The notes beneath the pieces were generated by a model. It was not told the DNA's origin. It searched no databases and saw only the letters and a list, made by a program, of their open reading frames with translations. A DNA stretch of 64,000 nucleotides, taken from assembly GCF_000568255.1 (NCBI RefSeq), contig NZ_KK037166.1:10736296-10800295 (forward strand), read 5' to 3'. Positions 28,112 through 37,450 of the stretch are shown here, piece after piece (the first letter of the stretch is position 1; each line of letters starts with the position of its first letter). A program made the position numbers and the translations under genes. The stretch is from Kutzneria sp. 744 (GTDB lineage: Bacteria > Actinomycetota > Actinomycetes > Mycobacteriales > Pseudonocardiaceae).

Positions 28112-28267
28112 GTGCGCTGGTGGAAAATACTGGGCTTGGCCGGCTTCCTCGGGATCGCCGCCACTGGTGTGGTGATCCTCCGAGAAGAGCGACGACGCCG
28201 TGCGCTCACTCCCGAGCAGATCCGTGAGCGACTCCACGCCCGCCTCACCGAGGATCGTCACGAATGA
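28112..28267 (+). CDS. Small single-pass membrane protein
   Basis: A 51-residue frame starts at GTG. It has RWWKILGLAGFLGIAATGVV, one membrane helix, followed by a basic stretch (REERRRRALTPEQIRERL) and a short amphipathic tail. The composition and the Trp-Trp start resemble small conserved membrane proteins of Pseudonocardiales and other actinomycetes. It is divergent from the papain-like gene with 17 bases between starts. Function unknown. Confidence 0.6.
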   Translation: MRWWKILGLAGFLGIAATGVVILREERRRRALTPEQIRERLHARLTEDRHE

Positions 28268-28340
28268 ACGCGGAGTCTTGCTGACAGAACGACACCCGCT
28301 CGGCCAACACGTGGAACGTAGACACCGCCGAACACAGGCG

Positions 28341-28841
28341 TCACACAGGTCCGAGCTTGTACCCCAGCTCCCGCAACAACGCGTGCCGGTCGGCCACGTC
28401 GTCGTCGGTCTCCACGCCCACCGGCGGTGCGCCATCCACGACACCGACGACGCCCCGGCCTCGATCGGTGACCGCGACGAGCACATCGACCGCGTTCGCG
28501 GTCGCGCAGAAAACCGTGCACACCTCGGGAACGAGCTTGACCGGGTTGAGCACGTTCACCGGGAACCCGCCACGCAGCAGGATAACGAACGAGTGTCCCG
28601 CGCCGATGGCCAGCGCCGTTTCCGCCGCGAGGTCAACGAGCTCCTCGTCGTTTCCCGAGCGGCGGACCAGGCGGGCACCCGACGCCTCGCAGAAGCCGAC
28701 GCCGAACTCAATCTGGGAGCCCACCCCGACCAGTGCCTCGTGTAGGTCCTCGACGGTCTTGATGAAGTGCGCCTGTCCGATCACGACGTTGGTGTCGTCC
28801 GGCTTGTCCACCGGGACCACCTCGAAGGCCACAGCGGCCAT
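28341..28841 (-). CDS. Adenosine-specific kinase family protein
   Basis: The product has 166 residues and matches the small archaeal/bacterial family named after a structure of an adenosine-specific kinase: VVIGQAHFIKTVEDLHEALV, FGVGFCEASGARLVR, AGHSFVILLRGGFPVNVLN and CTVFCATANAVDVLVA follow each other. The exact reaction of the family is not well settled. AAGGGG lies eight bases before the ATG at 28841. It stands in the stress-type cluster. Confidence 0.85.
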   Translation of the reverse strand: MAAVAFEVVPVDKPDDTNVVIGQAHFIKTVEDLHEALVGVGSQIEFGVGFCEASGARLVRRSGNDEELVDLAAETALAIGAGHSFVILLRGGFPVNVLNPVKLVPEVCTVFCATANAVDVLVAVTDRGRGVVGVVDGAPPVGVETDDDVADRHALLRELGYKLGPV

Positions 28842-29029
28842 GACACTCACCCCTTACGACGACACTGCCGAGGGCGGTTCTCATGGCGACAGTAGCGCCA
28901 CATGGCCGACGGCGCCGGTGGCTGCTGCCACCTCTCGTACTCACCGGAGGCGGACTTTCGCCTCTGTCCACGGCACGCAGACGGGCCGGACGCTGGTCGT
29001 CGGAGGAGTGAAGCCCCGGGAGGCCGATC

Positions 29030-29482
29030 ATGCCATCGACGAAGGCGTCCGTGTTCGACCACGCCGTGCATACCGCGAACGAATGGGTGCGAGATGTGGC
29101 CGACGAGTTCGACACCGACGACCGGCCGTTCGCCTATCGGGTCCTTCGCGCGTGGCTACACACCCTGCGCGACCGGCTCACGGTGGAAGCCAGCGCGCAC
29201 CTCACCGCGCAACTCCCCGAACTGCTGCGCGGAATCTATTACGAGGGGTGGGATCCCACCGCGGTCCCGCACCGGTTCGACGCCAAGGGCTATGAGTCGC
29301 GATTCGCGCGGGATGCCAACATCTCCGTGCAGGACGTGCACCGGGCTGCCCCGGCGGTGACGGCGGTCGCGCAGCGTCGACTGTCCCCAGGGCAGGTCAG
29401 CAAGACACTCGACCAACTGCCGGAGGACGTGCGTACACTGCTACGGCCGCCCGCTCCCGGCGACGTCGAGACAGGCTGCTGA
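29030..29482 (+). CDS. DUF2267 protein
   Basis: The product has 150 residues. ANEWVRDVADEFDTDDRPFA, VLRAWLHTLRDRLTVEAS, LPELLRGIYYEGWDPTAVP and PEDVRTLL near the end are family features. DUF2267 proteins are small helical proteins frequent near Hsp20, CBS and universal stress genes in actinobacteria; their function is unknown. Confidence 0.85.
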   Translation: MPSTKASVFDHAVHTANEWVRDVADEFDTDDRPFAYRVLRAWLHTLRDRLTVEASAHLTAQLPELLRGIYYEGWDPTAVPHRFDAKGYESRFARDANISVQDVHRAAPAVTAVAQRRLSPGQVSKTLDQLPEDVRTLLRPPAPGDVETGC

Positions 29483-29579
29483 CGAAGGCGAGCGTGCCAC
29501 GGATTCCGGGCCGTCAAAGACATGGCCGTCCCGATTTCTTGCTCCGTCGGGGGTTGCCGCTGCTGGCACAGTGGCAGGC

Positions 29580-30710
29580 ATGGCAGACGCCACGGCGACG
29601 ACCGTGTTCCTCTCCGGCGATGTGATGCCCAGCAGGGGAGTGGACCAAATCCTTCCCCACCCCGGTGACCCGTCACTGCGGGAGAGCTACGTCACCGACG
29701 CGCGCAGGTACGTGGACTTGGCAGAAGCGGCCAACGGCCCGATTCCCTATCCGGTCGAGTTCGCGTGGCCGTGGGGAGACTCCCTGCCGGCGCTGGACGC
29801 GATCGCACCCGACGTACGCGTGATCAATCTCGAGTCGAGCATCACTGCCGATGGCGAGTTCGCGCCAGGCAAAGCCGTGCACTACCGCATGAATCCAGAC
29901 AACATCGGTTGCCTGACCGCGGCTCGCCCGGACGTGTGCGCGCTGGCCAACAACCACGTGCTCGACTTCGGCCGGCGAGGACTGATCGACACCCTCGACG
30001 CGCTTCGTGGCGCCGGCCTGTGCGGGGCAGGCGCAGGTGTCGACATCGAGCAGGCGCGCCGACCCGCGATCGTCACCAGCAGGGGCGGCTGCCGTGTCCT
30101 GATCTTCGCCTGCGGCATGGCGTCCAGCGGCATCCCGGCGGATTGGGCAGCCACCGCGGACCGGCCGGGCATCTGCTACCTCCCGGATGGCTCCGATCGC
30201 GAAGCCTCCGCTCTCGCCGGGCAGGTGCGGGCCGTCAAGCGGCCGGGGGAGGTCGTGATCGTTTCCGTGCACTGGGGGGCGAACTGGGGCTACCAGGTCA
30301 CTCGGGACCAGGTGGAGTTCGGGCACCTGCTGATCGATGCGGGCGTGGACATCGTGCACGGGCACTCTTCGCACCATCCGCGCCCGATCGAGATCTACCA
30401 CGACCGGCTGGTCCTGTACGGGTGCGGCGATCTCATCGACGACTACGAAGGCGTCGGCGGTTACGAGCGGTTCCGTGACGATCTGCGGCTGCTGTATTTC
30501 GTGTCGGTGCGGCCGGACACGGGTGCGCTGGTGAGTCTGCGGATGGTGCCCGTGCAGGCGCGCAACCTGCGCCTGCGGCGGGCATCGGCCGCCGATGCGG
30601 CGTGGTTGCGAGGCACGCTCGAGCGGATCAGCCGCTCGTTCGGAACACGCCTTGTCCTCGGTTCCGACGGTGTGCTCACTGTTGGTCGAGCCCGGGCGAC
30701 ACGCAGCTGA
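29580..30710 (+). CDS. CapA-family metallophosphatase-like protein
   Basis: The product has about 376 residues. The calcineurin-like CapA fold is shown by FLSGDVMPSRGVD, INLESSIT, LANNHVLDFGRRGLIDTLDA, VIVSVHWGANWGY and GHSSHHPRPIEIY. CapA/PgsA proteins take part in poly-gamma-glutamate capsule formation, but many actinobacterial members stand alone with unknown roles. No other capsule gene is near and no signal peptide is seen. The ATG at 29580 is preferred; a GTG nine bases earlier is possible. Confidence 0.85.
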   Translation: MADATATTVFLSGDVMPSRGVDQILPHPGDPSLRESYVTDARRYVDLAEAANGPIPYPVEFAWPWGDSLPALDAIAPDVRVINLESSITADGEFAPGKAVHYRMNPDNIGCLTAARPDVCALANNHVLDFGRRGLIDTLDALRGAGLCGAGAGVDIEQARRPAIVTSRGGCRVLIFACGMASSGIPADWAATADRPGICYLPDGSDREASALAGQVRAVKRPGEVVIVSVHWGANWGYQVTRDQVEFGHLLIDAGVDIVHGHSSHHPRPIEIYHDRLVLYGCGDLIDDYEGVGGYERFRDDLRLLYFVSVRPDTGALVSLRMVPVQARNLRLRRASAADAAWLRGTLERISRSFGTRLVLGSDGVLTVGRARATRS

Positions 30711-30734
30711 AGCACCACCGCCAGGAGGCGTGAC

Positions 30735-31376
30735 ATGCACGAAGGCCGCACAGCTGAAGACTTGGTGCGCGCCGTGCGGTCTAACGGTGTCAGCGATGAG
30801 CGCCTGCTTGAGGCGATCCGGACCACGCCACGAGCGGAGTTCGTCCCCGCAGGCCACACTGCGGTCGCCAATCACGATGCGCCCATTCCGATCGGCCACA
30901 ACCAGGTCACCACGCAGCCGTCGCTGTCCGCGAAGATGATCGAGGGCCTCGCCCTCACCGGCAGCGAGCACCTGCTGGAGATCGGCACCGGCTTCGGCTT
31001 CCAGACCGCACTGCTGGCCCGCTTGGCCGACGATGTGGTCAGCGTCGAGTGGTGGCTGGACCTGGCGCGCCGGGCTGAGCGCAACCTGGCGCGGGTCGGC
31101 ATCCACAACGTGGAGCTGTTTGTCGGTGACGGCAGCTGTGGCGTGCCCGCACGCGCACCCTACGATGCCGTCGTCGTCTCGGCGGCCTTCCCGGAGGTGC
31201 CGGCAGTGTTGGCCGCGCAGGTTCACGCTGGCGGCCGACTCGTCCAACCGATCGGCCCTGGCGGCCACGCAGAGGTCGTCCTGTTCCAACAAACCATCGA
31301 GGGACCGCAACGACGAACGGTCCTCACCCTTGCCCGGTTCGTGCGACTACGCGGCACCGTTCAGGACCATGGCTGA
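30735..31376 (+). CDS. pcm: Protein-L-isoaspartate O-methyltransferase
   Basis: The product has 213 residues. It transfers methyl from SAM to isoaspartyl residues to start their repair. Motif I appears as LLEIGTGFGFQTALLA, and VISVEWW-like VVSVEWWLDLARRAERNL, GDGSCGVPARAPYDAVVVSA and RFVRLRG follow in family order. AGGAGG lies before the ATG. The stop overlaps the next start (ATGGCTGA), so the membrane protein downstream is cotranslated. Protein repair fits the stress setting. Confidence 0.9.
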   Translation: MHEGRTAEDLVRAVRSNGVSDERLLEAIRTTPRAEFVPAGHTAVANHDAPIPIGHNQVTTQPSLSAKMIEGLALTGSEHLLEIGTGFGFQTALLARLADDVVSVEWWLDLARRAERNLARVGIHNVELFVGDGSCGVPARAPYDAVVVSAAFPEVPAVLAAQVHAGGRLVQPIGPGGHAEVVLFQQTIEGPQRRTVLTLARFVRLRGTVQDHG

Positions 31377-32070
31377 AAACAAGGGCGCCACCAGACCCGC
31401 GATCCGCCCCATCGAGTTGTTCGCCGGGGCTCTTGCTGCCGTCACCGCCGCATTTCTCGGCTCCCTGTTCGGCGTCGCCGGCACGGTGATCGGAGCTGCC
31501 CTCGCCAGCCTGGTCTCAGCAGTCGGCGCCGCTGTCTACCAGCGCTCACTGGATCGCGCATGGCAATCGCTGTGGTCACGGTTGGCCGCGCCGCCGCGGT
31601 CTGGTTCCGGCGATGCCGCGGGCCGAGCTGTGCCGGATGAGCACTCGTCACTCGCAACACCTCAACCGATCAACCCGCCTACGAGCAGTGGCCGGCACAA
31701 GCACCGTTGGCTGCCACTGATCGTTGCGGCCGTCGCCATGTTCGTGCTGGGCATGGCGGTGTTGACCGGCGTGGAGTTGTTGCACGGCGGCCCGATCTCC
31801 GGAGGCAACGCGGGGACCACGATTGGCGGCCTGTTCGGGCGACCCACGCAGCGTCCAACCCAAACCCGTGCTCCCGAATCGACCTCCACCACACCGAGAC
31901 CAACGAGCCCGACGCAGACGACCACGACGCAAGTGAACAGCCCGCCGACCGCGTCCACCACAACGACGACGTCCACCTCCACCACCTTGTCGACAACCTC
32001 CAGCGGCTCCACCGTGACGCCCCCAACGGACATGGCTACCAGCACTCCCACCGAGGGCAGCCACCCGTGA
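31369..32070 (+). CDS. Two-helix membrane protein with a Ser/Thr-rich tail
   Basis: The product has about 233 residues. One glycine-rich hydrophobic hairpin (FAGALAAVTAAFLGSLFGVA) spans residues 18-60, a second helix (LIVAAVAMFVLGMAVLTGV) lies near 120-140, and the last 80 residues are almost only Thr, Ser and Pro. The tail is probably outside the cell and could be O-mannosylated or wall-spanning (inference). It overlaps the methyltransferase stop by 8 bp. No family recognised. Confidence 0.7.
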   Translation: MAENKGATRPAIRPIELFAGALAAVTAAFLGSLFGVAGTVIGAALASLVSAVGAAVYQRSLDRAWQSLWSRLAAPPRSGSGDAAGRAVPDEHSSLATPQPINPPTSSGRHKHRWLPLIVAAVAMFVLGMAVLTGVELLHGGPISGGNAGTTIGGLFGRPTQRPTQTRAPESTSTTPRPTSPTQTTTTQVNSPPTASTTTTTSTSTTLSTTSSGSTVTPPTDMATSTPTEGSHP

Positions 32071-32329
32071 CAAACGCTGGTTAGCCTACGGGCGTATCTA
32101 CGCCGACCATAACAGTGCGACATCTGAGCAATATGAGAGCCTGCGGACGACATGCCCGCGCGAGGATCGCGCTACCCCACCGACGTGATGCTCGACAGAC
32201 AAGCAGAGTTCGTTGTATGGAGGGGAGAACGTTCAGCTGAGTGTTAGTCGCGTTGGGCGGGTGGCCCCTTGCGGATGGCGTCGCGGGTGTGTCTCATGAC
32301 GTGTAGCGCCACCGTTGTGAGGAGAAGTC
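32071..32329. other. Intergenic
   Basis: No gene seen. A GGAGGGGAG-type purine run at 32219 has no start after it. The GTGAGGAG site for the next gene is at the right end. Confidence 0.3.
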
Positions 32330-32572
32330 ATGGCGACATGCGATGTCTGCGGCAACGAATACGTCAAGTCCTTCGAGATCCACATCGAAAATTCAGTGCA
32401 CACGTTCGACAGCCTGGAATGTGCCATCCAACGCGTCGCGCCTACGTGTGGCAACTGCGGCTGTCGCGTTGTCGGCCACGGGGTGGAGGTCGGCGGAGCC
32501 TTCTACTGCTGCGCCCACTGCGCCCGAATCGTTGAACCGAGGGTTGCCGCCCGGGTGGCTGACCACGCCTGA
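32330..32572 (+). CDS. Small zinc-ribbon protein
   Basis: The product has 80 residues and nine Cys in the pattern CDVCGNEY, LECAIQ, CGNCGCRVVGHG and CCAHCAR, enough for two zinc sites. Similar short actinobacterial proteins read C..C...Y...F.....FDS.ECAI and often sit beside stress genes. Likely a metal-binding or redox protein; no activity can be assigned. GTGAGGAG is seven bases before the ATG. Confidence 0.75.
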   Translation: MATCDVCGNEYVKSFEIHIENSVHTFDSLECAIQRVAPTCGNCGCRVVGHGVEVGGAFYCCAHCARIVEPRVAARVADHA

Positions 32573-32633
32573 TCGCGGACGCGAGCGGCCTGCGAGACGA
32601 CAAGCCGCTCACGCCCGCTGCGGTCAGGCGCGC

Positions 32634-33089
32634 TCAGTCACTCGAGATGGCGATCCGTCGCGCCTTGGCTTGCTCGGTTTTGGGCGCCCGCACGTTGAGC
32701 ACACCGTCGGCGAGGTTCGCCTCGATGTGGTCCTCGTCGACGTCCTGGGGCAGCAGTACGCGGAAGGTGAACCGTCCGGCGCGCCGGGCGCGCTGACGGA
32801 ACACGCCTTCGCGTTCCCTGTCCTTGATCTCGCCGTCGATGACCAACTCGTTGCCGACCAGGTCGATGGCGACATCGTCGCGTGCCACGCCGGGCAGGTC
32901 GACCTCGACCAGGTACTCCTCGGCCGTCTCGGACACATCGGCCAGTGGCGTCCAGGTGCGCAGACGCTCGTCGATGCGGCCCGCGGCGGCGTCCAACCAG
33001 CGGCCCAGCTGACCGTAGATGTCCTCGAACTCGCGGAACGGATCCCATCTGCCCAGCATGTGCGCCGAGCGGCCGACAGGAAGGGTCAT
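32634..33089 (-). CDS. Hsp20 small heat-shock protein
   Basis: The product has about 151 residues. The alpha-crystallin domain runs from PLADVSETAEEYLVEVDLPG to the I-x-I-like end, with LPGVARDDVAIDL, GRFTFRVLLPQDVD and ANLADGVLNVRAPK. It is an ATP-independent holdase for unfolding proteins. GGAGTGAGG precedes the ATG at 33089. It lies 32 bases after the glycogen synthase stop on the same strand and may be cotranscribed with it. Confidence 0.92.
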   Translation of the reverse strand: MTLPVGRSAHMLGRWDPFREFEDIYGQLGRWLDAAAGRIDERLRTWTPLADVSETAEEYLVEVDLPGVARDDVAIDLVGNELVIDGEIKDREREGVFRQRARRAGRFTFRVLLPQDVDEDHIEANLADGVLNVRAPKTEQAKARRIAISSD

Positions 33090-33121
33090 GATCCTCACTC
33101 CTTCGAAATTCTGATCGTGCC

Positions 33122-34585
33122 TCACTTGTGCCTGATGTGGTCATAAATGTTCTGGTAGTGCTGGCCGGGCCCGGCCCAGGAATGCTCGGCCCGCATGCCG
33201 TTGAGCATCAGGTGCCGGAACTCGGTCGGGAACAGGTTCCACAGACCCAGCGCACGCCCCAACGCCGACTCCAGCGCAGCGTTGTCGGTCTCGTGGAACA
33301 CGTAGCCGTTGCGTTCGTGCGGCGGTCGGAACGAGTAGTCGCGGTCGAACACGGTGTCGCTCAACCCGCCCGTGGAGCGCACCACCGGCACCGTGCCGTA
33401 ACGCATGGCGACCATGGGCACCAGGCCGCACGGCTCGAACATGCTCGGCACCACCACGATGTCCGCCCCGGCGTACACCAGGTGCGCCAGCTCCTCGGTG
33501 TAGCCGATCTGCAGGTGGCAGTCCGGATTGTCGTTCAGGTAGCGCTTGAGGTGCCGGAAGTGCCCGCTGATGCCGTTGTGGTGGAAGGCGTCGCCCAGCA
33601 GCACGAACTGGGCGCCGTTGGCCAGCGCGTAGAACAGGGCGTGGTGCACCAGGTGCATGCCCTTCTGCTGGTCCAGTCGGCCGATGTAGGCCACGATCGG
33701 GCAGTAGCGGTCCCGCAGCCAGAACCGCTCGCGCAGGGCCCGCTTGTTGGCGTACTTGCCCTCCGGCCGGTCGGCCGAGAAACCGGCCGGGATCAACGGG
33801 TCGACCTCCGGGTTCCACATGTGGTAGTCGATTCCGTTGAGCACGCCGCCGAACTTGACCCGATGTGCGTGCAGGGTGTGGCCGAGGCCGCGGCCCTGGT
33901 CGCCGTAGCGTGCCTCGTCGGCGTGGGCGGGCGACACAGTGGTGACGAAGTTGGAGTACACGATTCCTGCCTTCATCAGGTTGACGGCGTCGCCGTCGCC
34001 GAGCCGGTCGGGGTGCAGGAAGTGGTCGGGCCGGCCGAGTTGGGTCGCCCAGAGCACTCGGTCGTCCGTGACGCCCTGGTGGCCGAAGTTGTGGATGGTG
34101 TAGCAGACCCTGCTATCGGCGAGCCCGGGTTGGTACTGCTCGTAGAGCAGCACCGGGACGATGCCGGTCTGCCAGTCGTGGCAGTGGATCACGTCGGGGC
34201 GTTTGCCGGAGTGCAGCAGGAACTCCAGGGCGGCCTTGCTGAAGAAGGTGAACCGGTCGACGTCGTCGGGGTAGCCGTAGAGCCGGTCTCGGCCGAAGAA
34301 GTTGTCGCCGCAGTGCGGTTCGACGAAGTAGCACGTGCGGCCGTGCACGTGGCCGAACCAGACGGTGCAGCGCACGGCCCCGCCGAACCACGGCACCCAC
34401 AGGTCGCGGTAGGCCACCTGGAGGCCCCAGATGTCCTGGTAGCGCATGCAGTCGTACTTCGGCAGCACGATCTCCACCGCGTTGCCGCGTAGTTCCAGCT
34501 CCCGGCTCAGGCCGAACACCACGTCGGCGAGCCCGCCGGCCTTGGCCACGGGTGCGCATTCGGCCGCGATCATCACCACGTACAC
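33122..34585 (-). CDS. glgA: Glycogen synthase (GT5)
   Basis: The product has about 487 residues. It adds glucose from ADP- or UDP-glucose to alpha-1,4-glucan. The N-terminal sugar-nucleotide motif is KAGGLADVV, followed by HCHDWQTGIVPVLL, TIHNFGHQG, GVLNGIDYHMWNP, YIGRLDQQKGMHLV and the catalytic PSMFEPCGLVPMVAMRYGT. The GTG at 34585 lies 8 bases after the stop of the upstream GH57 gene. With two GH57 genes upstream and Hsp20 downstream it forms a carbohydrate-storage operon. Confidence 0.9.
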   Translation of the reverse strand: MYVVMIAAECAPVAKAGGLADVVFGLSRELELRGNAVEIVLPKYDCMRYQDIWGLQVAYRDLWVPWFGGAVRCTVWFGHVHGRTCYFVEPHCGDNFFGRDRLYGYPDDVDRFTFFSKAALEFLLHSGKRPDVIHCHDWQTGIVPVLLYEQYQPGLADSRVCYTIHNFGHQGVTDDRVLWATQLGRPDHFLHPDRLGDGDAVNLMKAGIVYSNFVTTVSPAHADEARYGDQGRGLGHTLHAHRVKFGGVLNGIDYHMWNPEVDPLIPAGFSADRPEGKYANKRALRERFWLRDRYCPIVAYIGRLDQQKGMHLVHHALFYALANGAQFVLLGDAFHHNGISGHFRHLKRYLNDNPDCHLQIGYTEELAHLVYAGADIVVVPSMFEPCGLVPMVAMRYGTVPVVRSTGGLSDTVFDRDYSFRPPHERNGYVFHETDNAALESALGRALGLWNLFPTEFRHLMLNGMRAEHSWAGPGQHYQNIYDHIRHK

Positions 34586-34592
34586 CAGACGC

Positions 34593-35760
34593 TCACCCGA
34601 GCTCAACCCCAGCGGTGGCCACCAGCTCCAGCGCACGCTCGAGATCCCGTTCGCACCGGCCCAGCCATGCCGATCCCCAGAAGAAGCTGCAGCTGGTCTC
34701 GGCCCGCAACACATGCCGCAGCGCCTCGGCGAGTTCAGGCCGTGCACCGTCCGCGCGCCAGCGGGCCTCGTGCACGCGCTCACTGACCTCGTACACCCGC
34801 GCAAGCGCCGCACGCTGCTCACTGCTGCCGGTCCACTGGGTGAATCCGACGCCGTCATGCCACCCTGTGTTCCAGGCGCCCGCATGGATCCGCACCTCGC
34901 CGACCGGGGGATGCTCGGCCAGGTAGTCGTGGATGAACACCGGCCGGATGCCGCCGCTGTCGCCGCGGCGGCTGCGGTCGAGCAGCTCGGTGTAGAACCC
35001 GGTCCAGAAGTTGCTGCCGGCGGTGGTGTTGCGGAACCAGCCGCCGTTGTCGCCGTCGGTGCACGTGGTCACCAACGGCGTGAAATCGCAGCGTCGGGTG
35101 CGGTCCCGCACCTCGCGGACGAACCAGTCCGCGTCCATCCCCGATTCCTGCGCGTCGGACAACTCCCGGTCGCGCACCACCACGACCATCTCCTGCCCAC
35201 GGTACCGTGTCACATGCGGCCGGTAGCGCAGCTCGTCCCAGCGCATCGGGGTCACTGGCGCGACATGGACACTGTCGACGAGCACGTACCGGTAGCCTAG
35301 GCGGCGGATCAGCGGGACGAGTTCGGGGCAGAAGCCCATCTCCGGTGGCCACATCCCCGCGAACTCGCAGCGGTTGAACAATAAATTGGCGACACCGTGC
35401 CACCGCAGCAGCTGCTCGGCGCGGTCCACGGCTGGGATCAGTGGTAGCACCGGGGTGGTAGTAGGCGGTGCCGAGAATGTCGATGATCCGTGTGTTCTGC
35501 AGATGCCACAGCAGCGAGCCGCAGTCGACGATGCCGTAGACCCGCTGCTGGAATGCGGGGTCGGCCAACGTCGCCAGCAGCGTCCCCGACAGCGCCAGAT
35601 GGACGCGGGCGCAGTCCTCGTACGGCCACAGCGACCGCGGGATGCGGTCCAGCGCATAGAGGATCTCCCGTGCCGCCCACTCGTCGGTGTCGAGCAGGTA
35701 CTCGAGGTTTCCCTCCGGCTGGTGGAGGTTGAGCACCAGCGCGAAGGCGATCTCACTCAT
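34593..35760 (-). pseudogene. GH57 glycosidase, one frameshift
   Basis: The first 100 residues from the ATG at 35760 (ALVLNLHQPEGNLEYLL, then DILGTAYYHP) are in one frame. The rest, from VLPLIPAVDRAEQLL onward, is in another. Removing one base from the G-run at 35452-35455 (C-run on the coding strand) joins them into one protein of about 388 residues. The GH57 nucleophile Glu sits in MWPPEMGFCPEL and the acid/base Asp in TCTDGDNGGWF, both present. Since all else is conserved, a sequencing error or very recent mutation is as likely as decay. It starts inside the stop of the upstream GH57 gene. Confidence 0.8.
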
Positions 35761-37213
35761 CGCGCCCCTGGATGGCCTGCATGGCCCGCCGGGCCATCTC
35801 CGCCCCGTACTCCGTCCACCGACCCTGTCCCCAGTAGCGGTAGCAGCTGGTCTCCGCCGACAGCAGGTGGAACAAGGCCCGGCGGTACCGGGGGTCGCTG
35901 GTCGCGACGTCGGTGTCGGTCCGCCACTGGTGGAACGCCGCGCTCGCCCGGTCCATCGGCGCCAGCACGTCCTCGTAGCCCTGGACCCAGGACACGTCGT
36001 TGGTCCAGCTGCCGCCCTCTGTGTGGAACCGCGGCTGCTCCGCCGCCAGATCCGTGATCACCGACGCCAGCCGCAGCGGACCGTCGCCCGGGGACAGTCG
36101 CTGCCAGATCAGGTGGTGCCACAGCGGCCTCAGCTGGGGCAGGTCGCGGTCGGTCACGCCGAGCTCGGCGATGCCCGCGAGATACTCGCTGACGTTGACC
36201 ATCGGTGTGGTGCTGTCGGAGCATTCGCGGACGACGTCGACGTACTTGGGTGGGAATTCGTTCATCATCACCCCGCCGTTCTCGCCGTCGGCGATCTGGA
36301 CGACCAGCGGTGGCACCCGTGTGCCGGCCAACTCGACCGGCCCGAGGCCGAGCGCCTCGTAGTAGGGCTGCATCTGGCCCACCAGTTTGGTGTCGCTGCC
36401 CTGGGTCTTGACGATCGCGATGATGTCCGCGGTCTCGCCCCTGGAGTTCGTGCACACCAGGCGATGCGGCACATGTGGGTTGGCGGGCGGCGTACCGTCG
36501 GGGGTCTCGACGGTGTGCTCCTGCACGAGCACCCACCGGTAGCCGCAGTCGCGCAGCGTGCGCACGAATTCGTAGGCGACGTCGGGATGGTTCGGCAGTG
36601 CCATTTCGGCCGGCGAGAAGCCGCGGACCCGGGACAGGGCGTCCAGGCCGAAGATCGACGCGAAGTGGTGTTGCCACGCTTGTACGTGCAACCGGAAATC
36701 CTGCACCGGAGTCGAGGGGGCCACCGCGTGGCCCCAGGTGCTGCCCAGCCATTCCACCGTCCGGGATTCCCTCGGCGCGCGCGTGATCCGGACGAGCGCG
36801 TCGAGCACGTCGTGCGCGCCCATCTGGCGCAGCCCGTACAACAGGGTGCCGGAGTAGTCCAGCATCACCCGCGGCCGCAGGCCCTCGTCCAGCAACTGCG
36901 GAAGGAACTCGCCCATCCTCTTGTAGCACCACCGCATCATCGGCGCATTGTGGTTGTCCCCGATGTCCTGGTGCTCGGTCATCCACTGCAGGTTCCCAAT
37001 GACAGCAGCGGTCGAGATGTCCTCACCACCCGCGGGGATCAGGGGCTGGTGCATGTGCAGCGCGACGGCGAAGCAACTACGCAGCTCACGTAGATCGACG
37101 CCATCCGCGGCACCCACGAGCCGCCCGTTCGCCATCGCCTCCCCGACCCGCTCCTCCTGACCGCAGATGTTGGGCAAGCCATCGATGAGTTCGGGGAAGA
37201 CAGACTCAGCCAC
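35753..37213 (-). CDS. GH57 family glycosidase
   Basis: The product has 486 residues. HMHQPLIPAGGED at the N-terminus, STWGHAVAPSTP, GFSPAEMALPNHPDVAYEF with the nucleophile Glu, and QIADGENGGVMMNEFPPKY with the acid/base Asp define a GH57 enzyme acting on alpha-glucans (amylase, branching or 4-alpha-glucanotransferase type). The GTG start has GAGGAGG upstream and is first in the GH57-GH57-glgA order. It overlaps the next gene by 8 bp (ATGAGTGA). Confidence 0.88.
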   Translation of the reverse strand: MAESVFPELIDGLPNICGQEERVGEAMANGRLVGAADGVDLRELRSCFAVALHMHQPLIPAGGEDISTAAVIGNLQWMTEHQDIGDNHNAPMMRWCYKRMGEFLPQLLDEGLRPRVMLDYSGTLLYGLRQMGAHDVLDALVRITRAPRESRTVEWLGSTWGHAVAPSTPVQDFRLHVQAWQHHFASIFGLDALSRVRGFSPAEMALPNHPDVAYEFVRTLRDCGYRWVLVQEHTVETPDGTPPANPHVPHRLVCTNSRGETADIIAIVKTQGSDTKLVGQMQPYYEALGLGPVELAGTRVPPLVVQIADGENGGVMMNEFPPKYVDVVRECSDSTTPMVNVSEYLAGIAELGVTDRDLPQLRPLWHHLIWQRLSPGDGPLRLASVITDLAAEQPRFHTEGGSWTNDVSWVQGYEDVLAPMDRASAAFHQWRTDTDVATSDPRYRRALFHLLSAETSCYRYWGQGRWTEYGAEMARRAMQAIQGRDE

Positions 37214-37373
37214 CGAACCTCCTCAGCAGGTGCTCGGCCGGACAACCAAACTGTGGCAGCCACTCGTGCGAGGCACCAGAGGCCACATGTGTCTGCCAGC
37301 AAGGGCCTGCCCGGGAAGCACTCCCCGTCTTAGCTTGAGATTTAAGGTTGGCGTGCCCACGACGGCACCCGGT

Positions 37374-37450
37374 TGATCATGGATGAAGCCCTTGGTTGAT
37401 CATTCCTTCCTGCGACAGTCGGAAGATCACACCAAGGGCTTCGATGATCA
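37374..37450 (+). promoter_or_regulatory. Hairpin masking the IS transposase start
   Basis: TGATCAT and GAAGCCCTTGGT (37374-37396) pair with ACCAAGGGCTTC and ATGATCA (37431-37450). The ATG at 37444 and its AAGGGC ribosome site lie within the right arm. Probable guard against read-through expression (inference). Confidence 0.6.

Noticed and set aside
31860-32067. Thr-rich coding region as a tandem DNA repeat
   Set aside because: Codons vary and no repeat unit is kept; it is low-complexity protein, not a DNA repeat.
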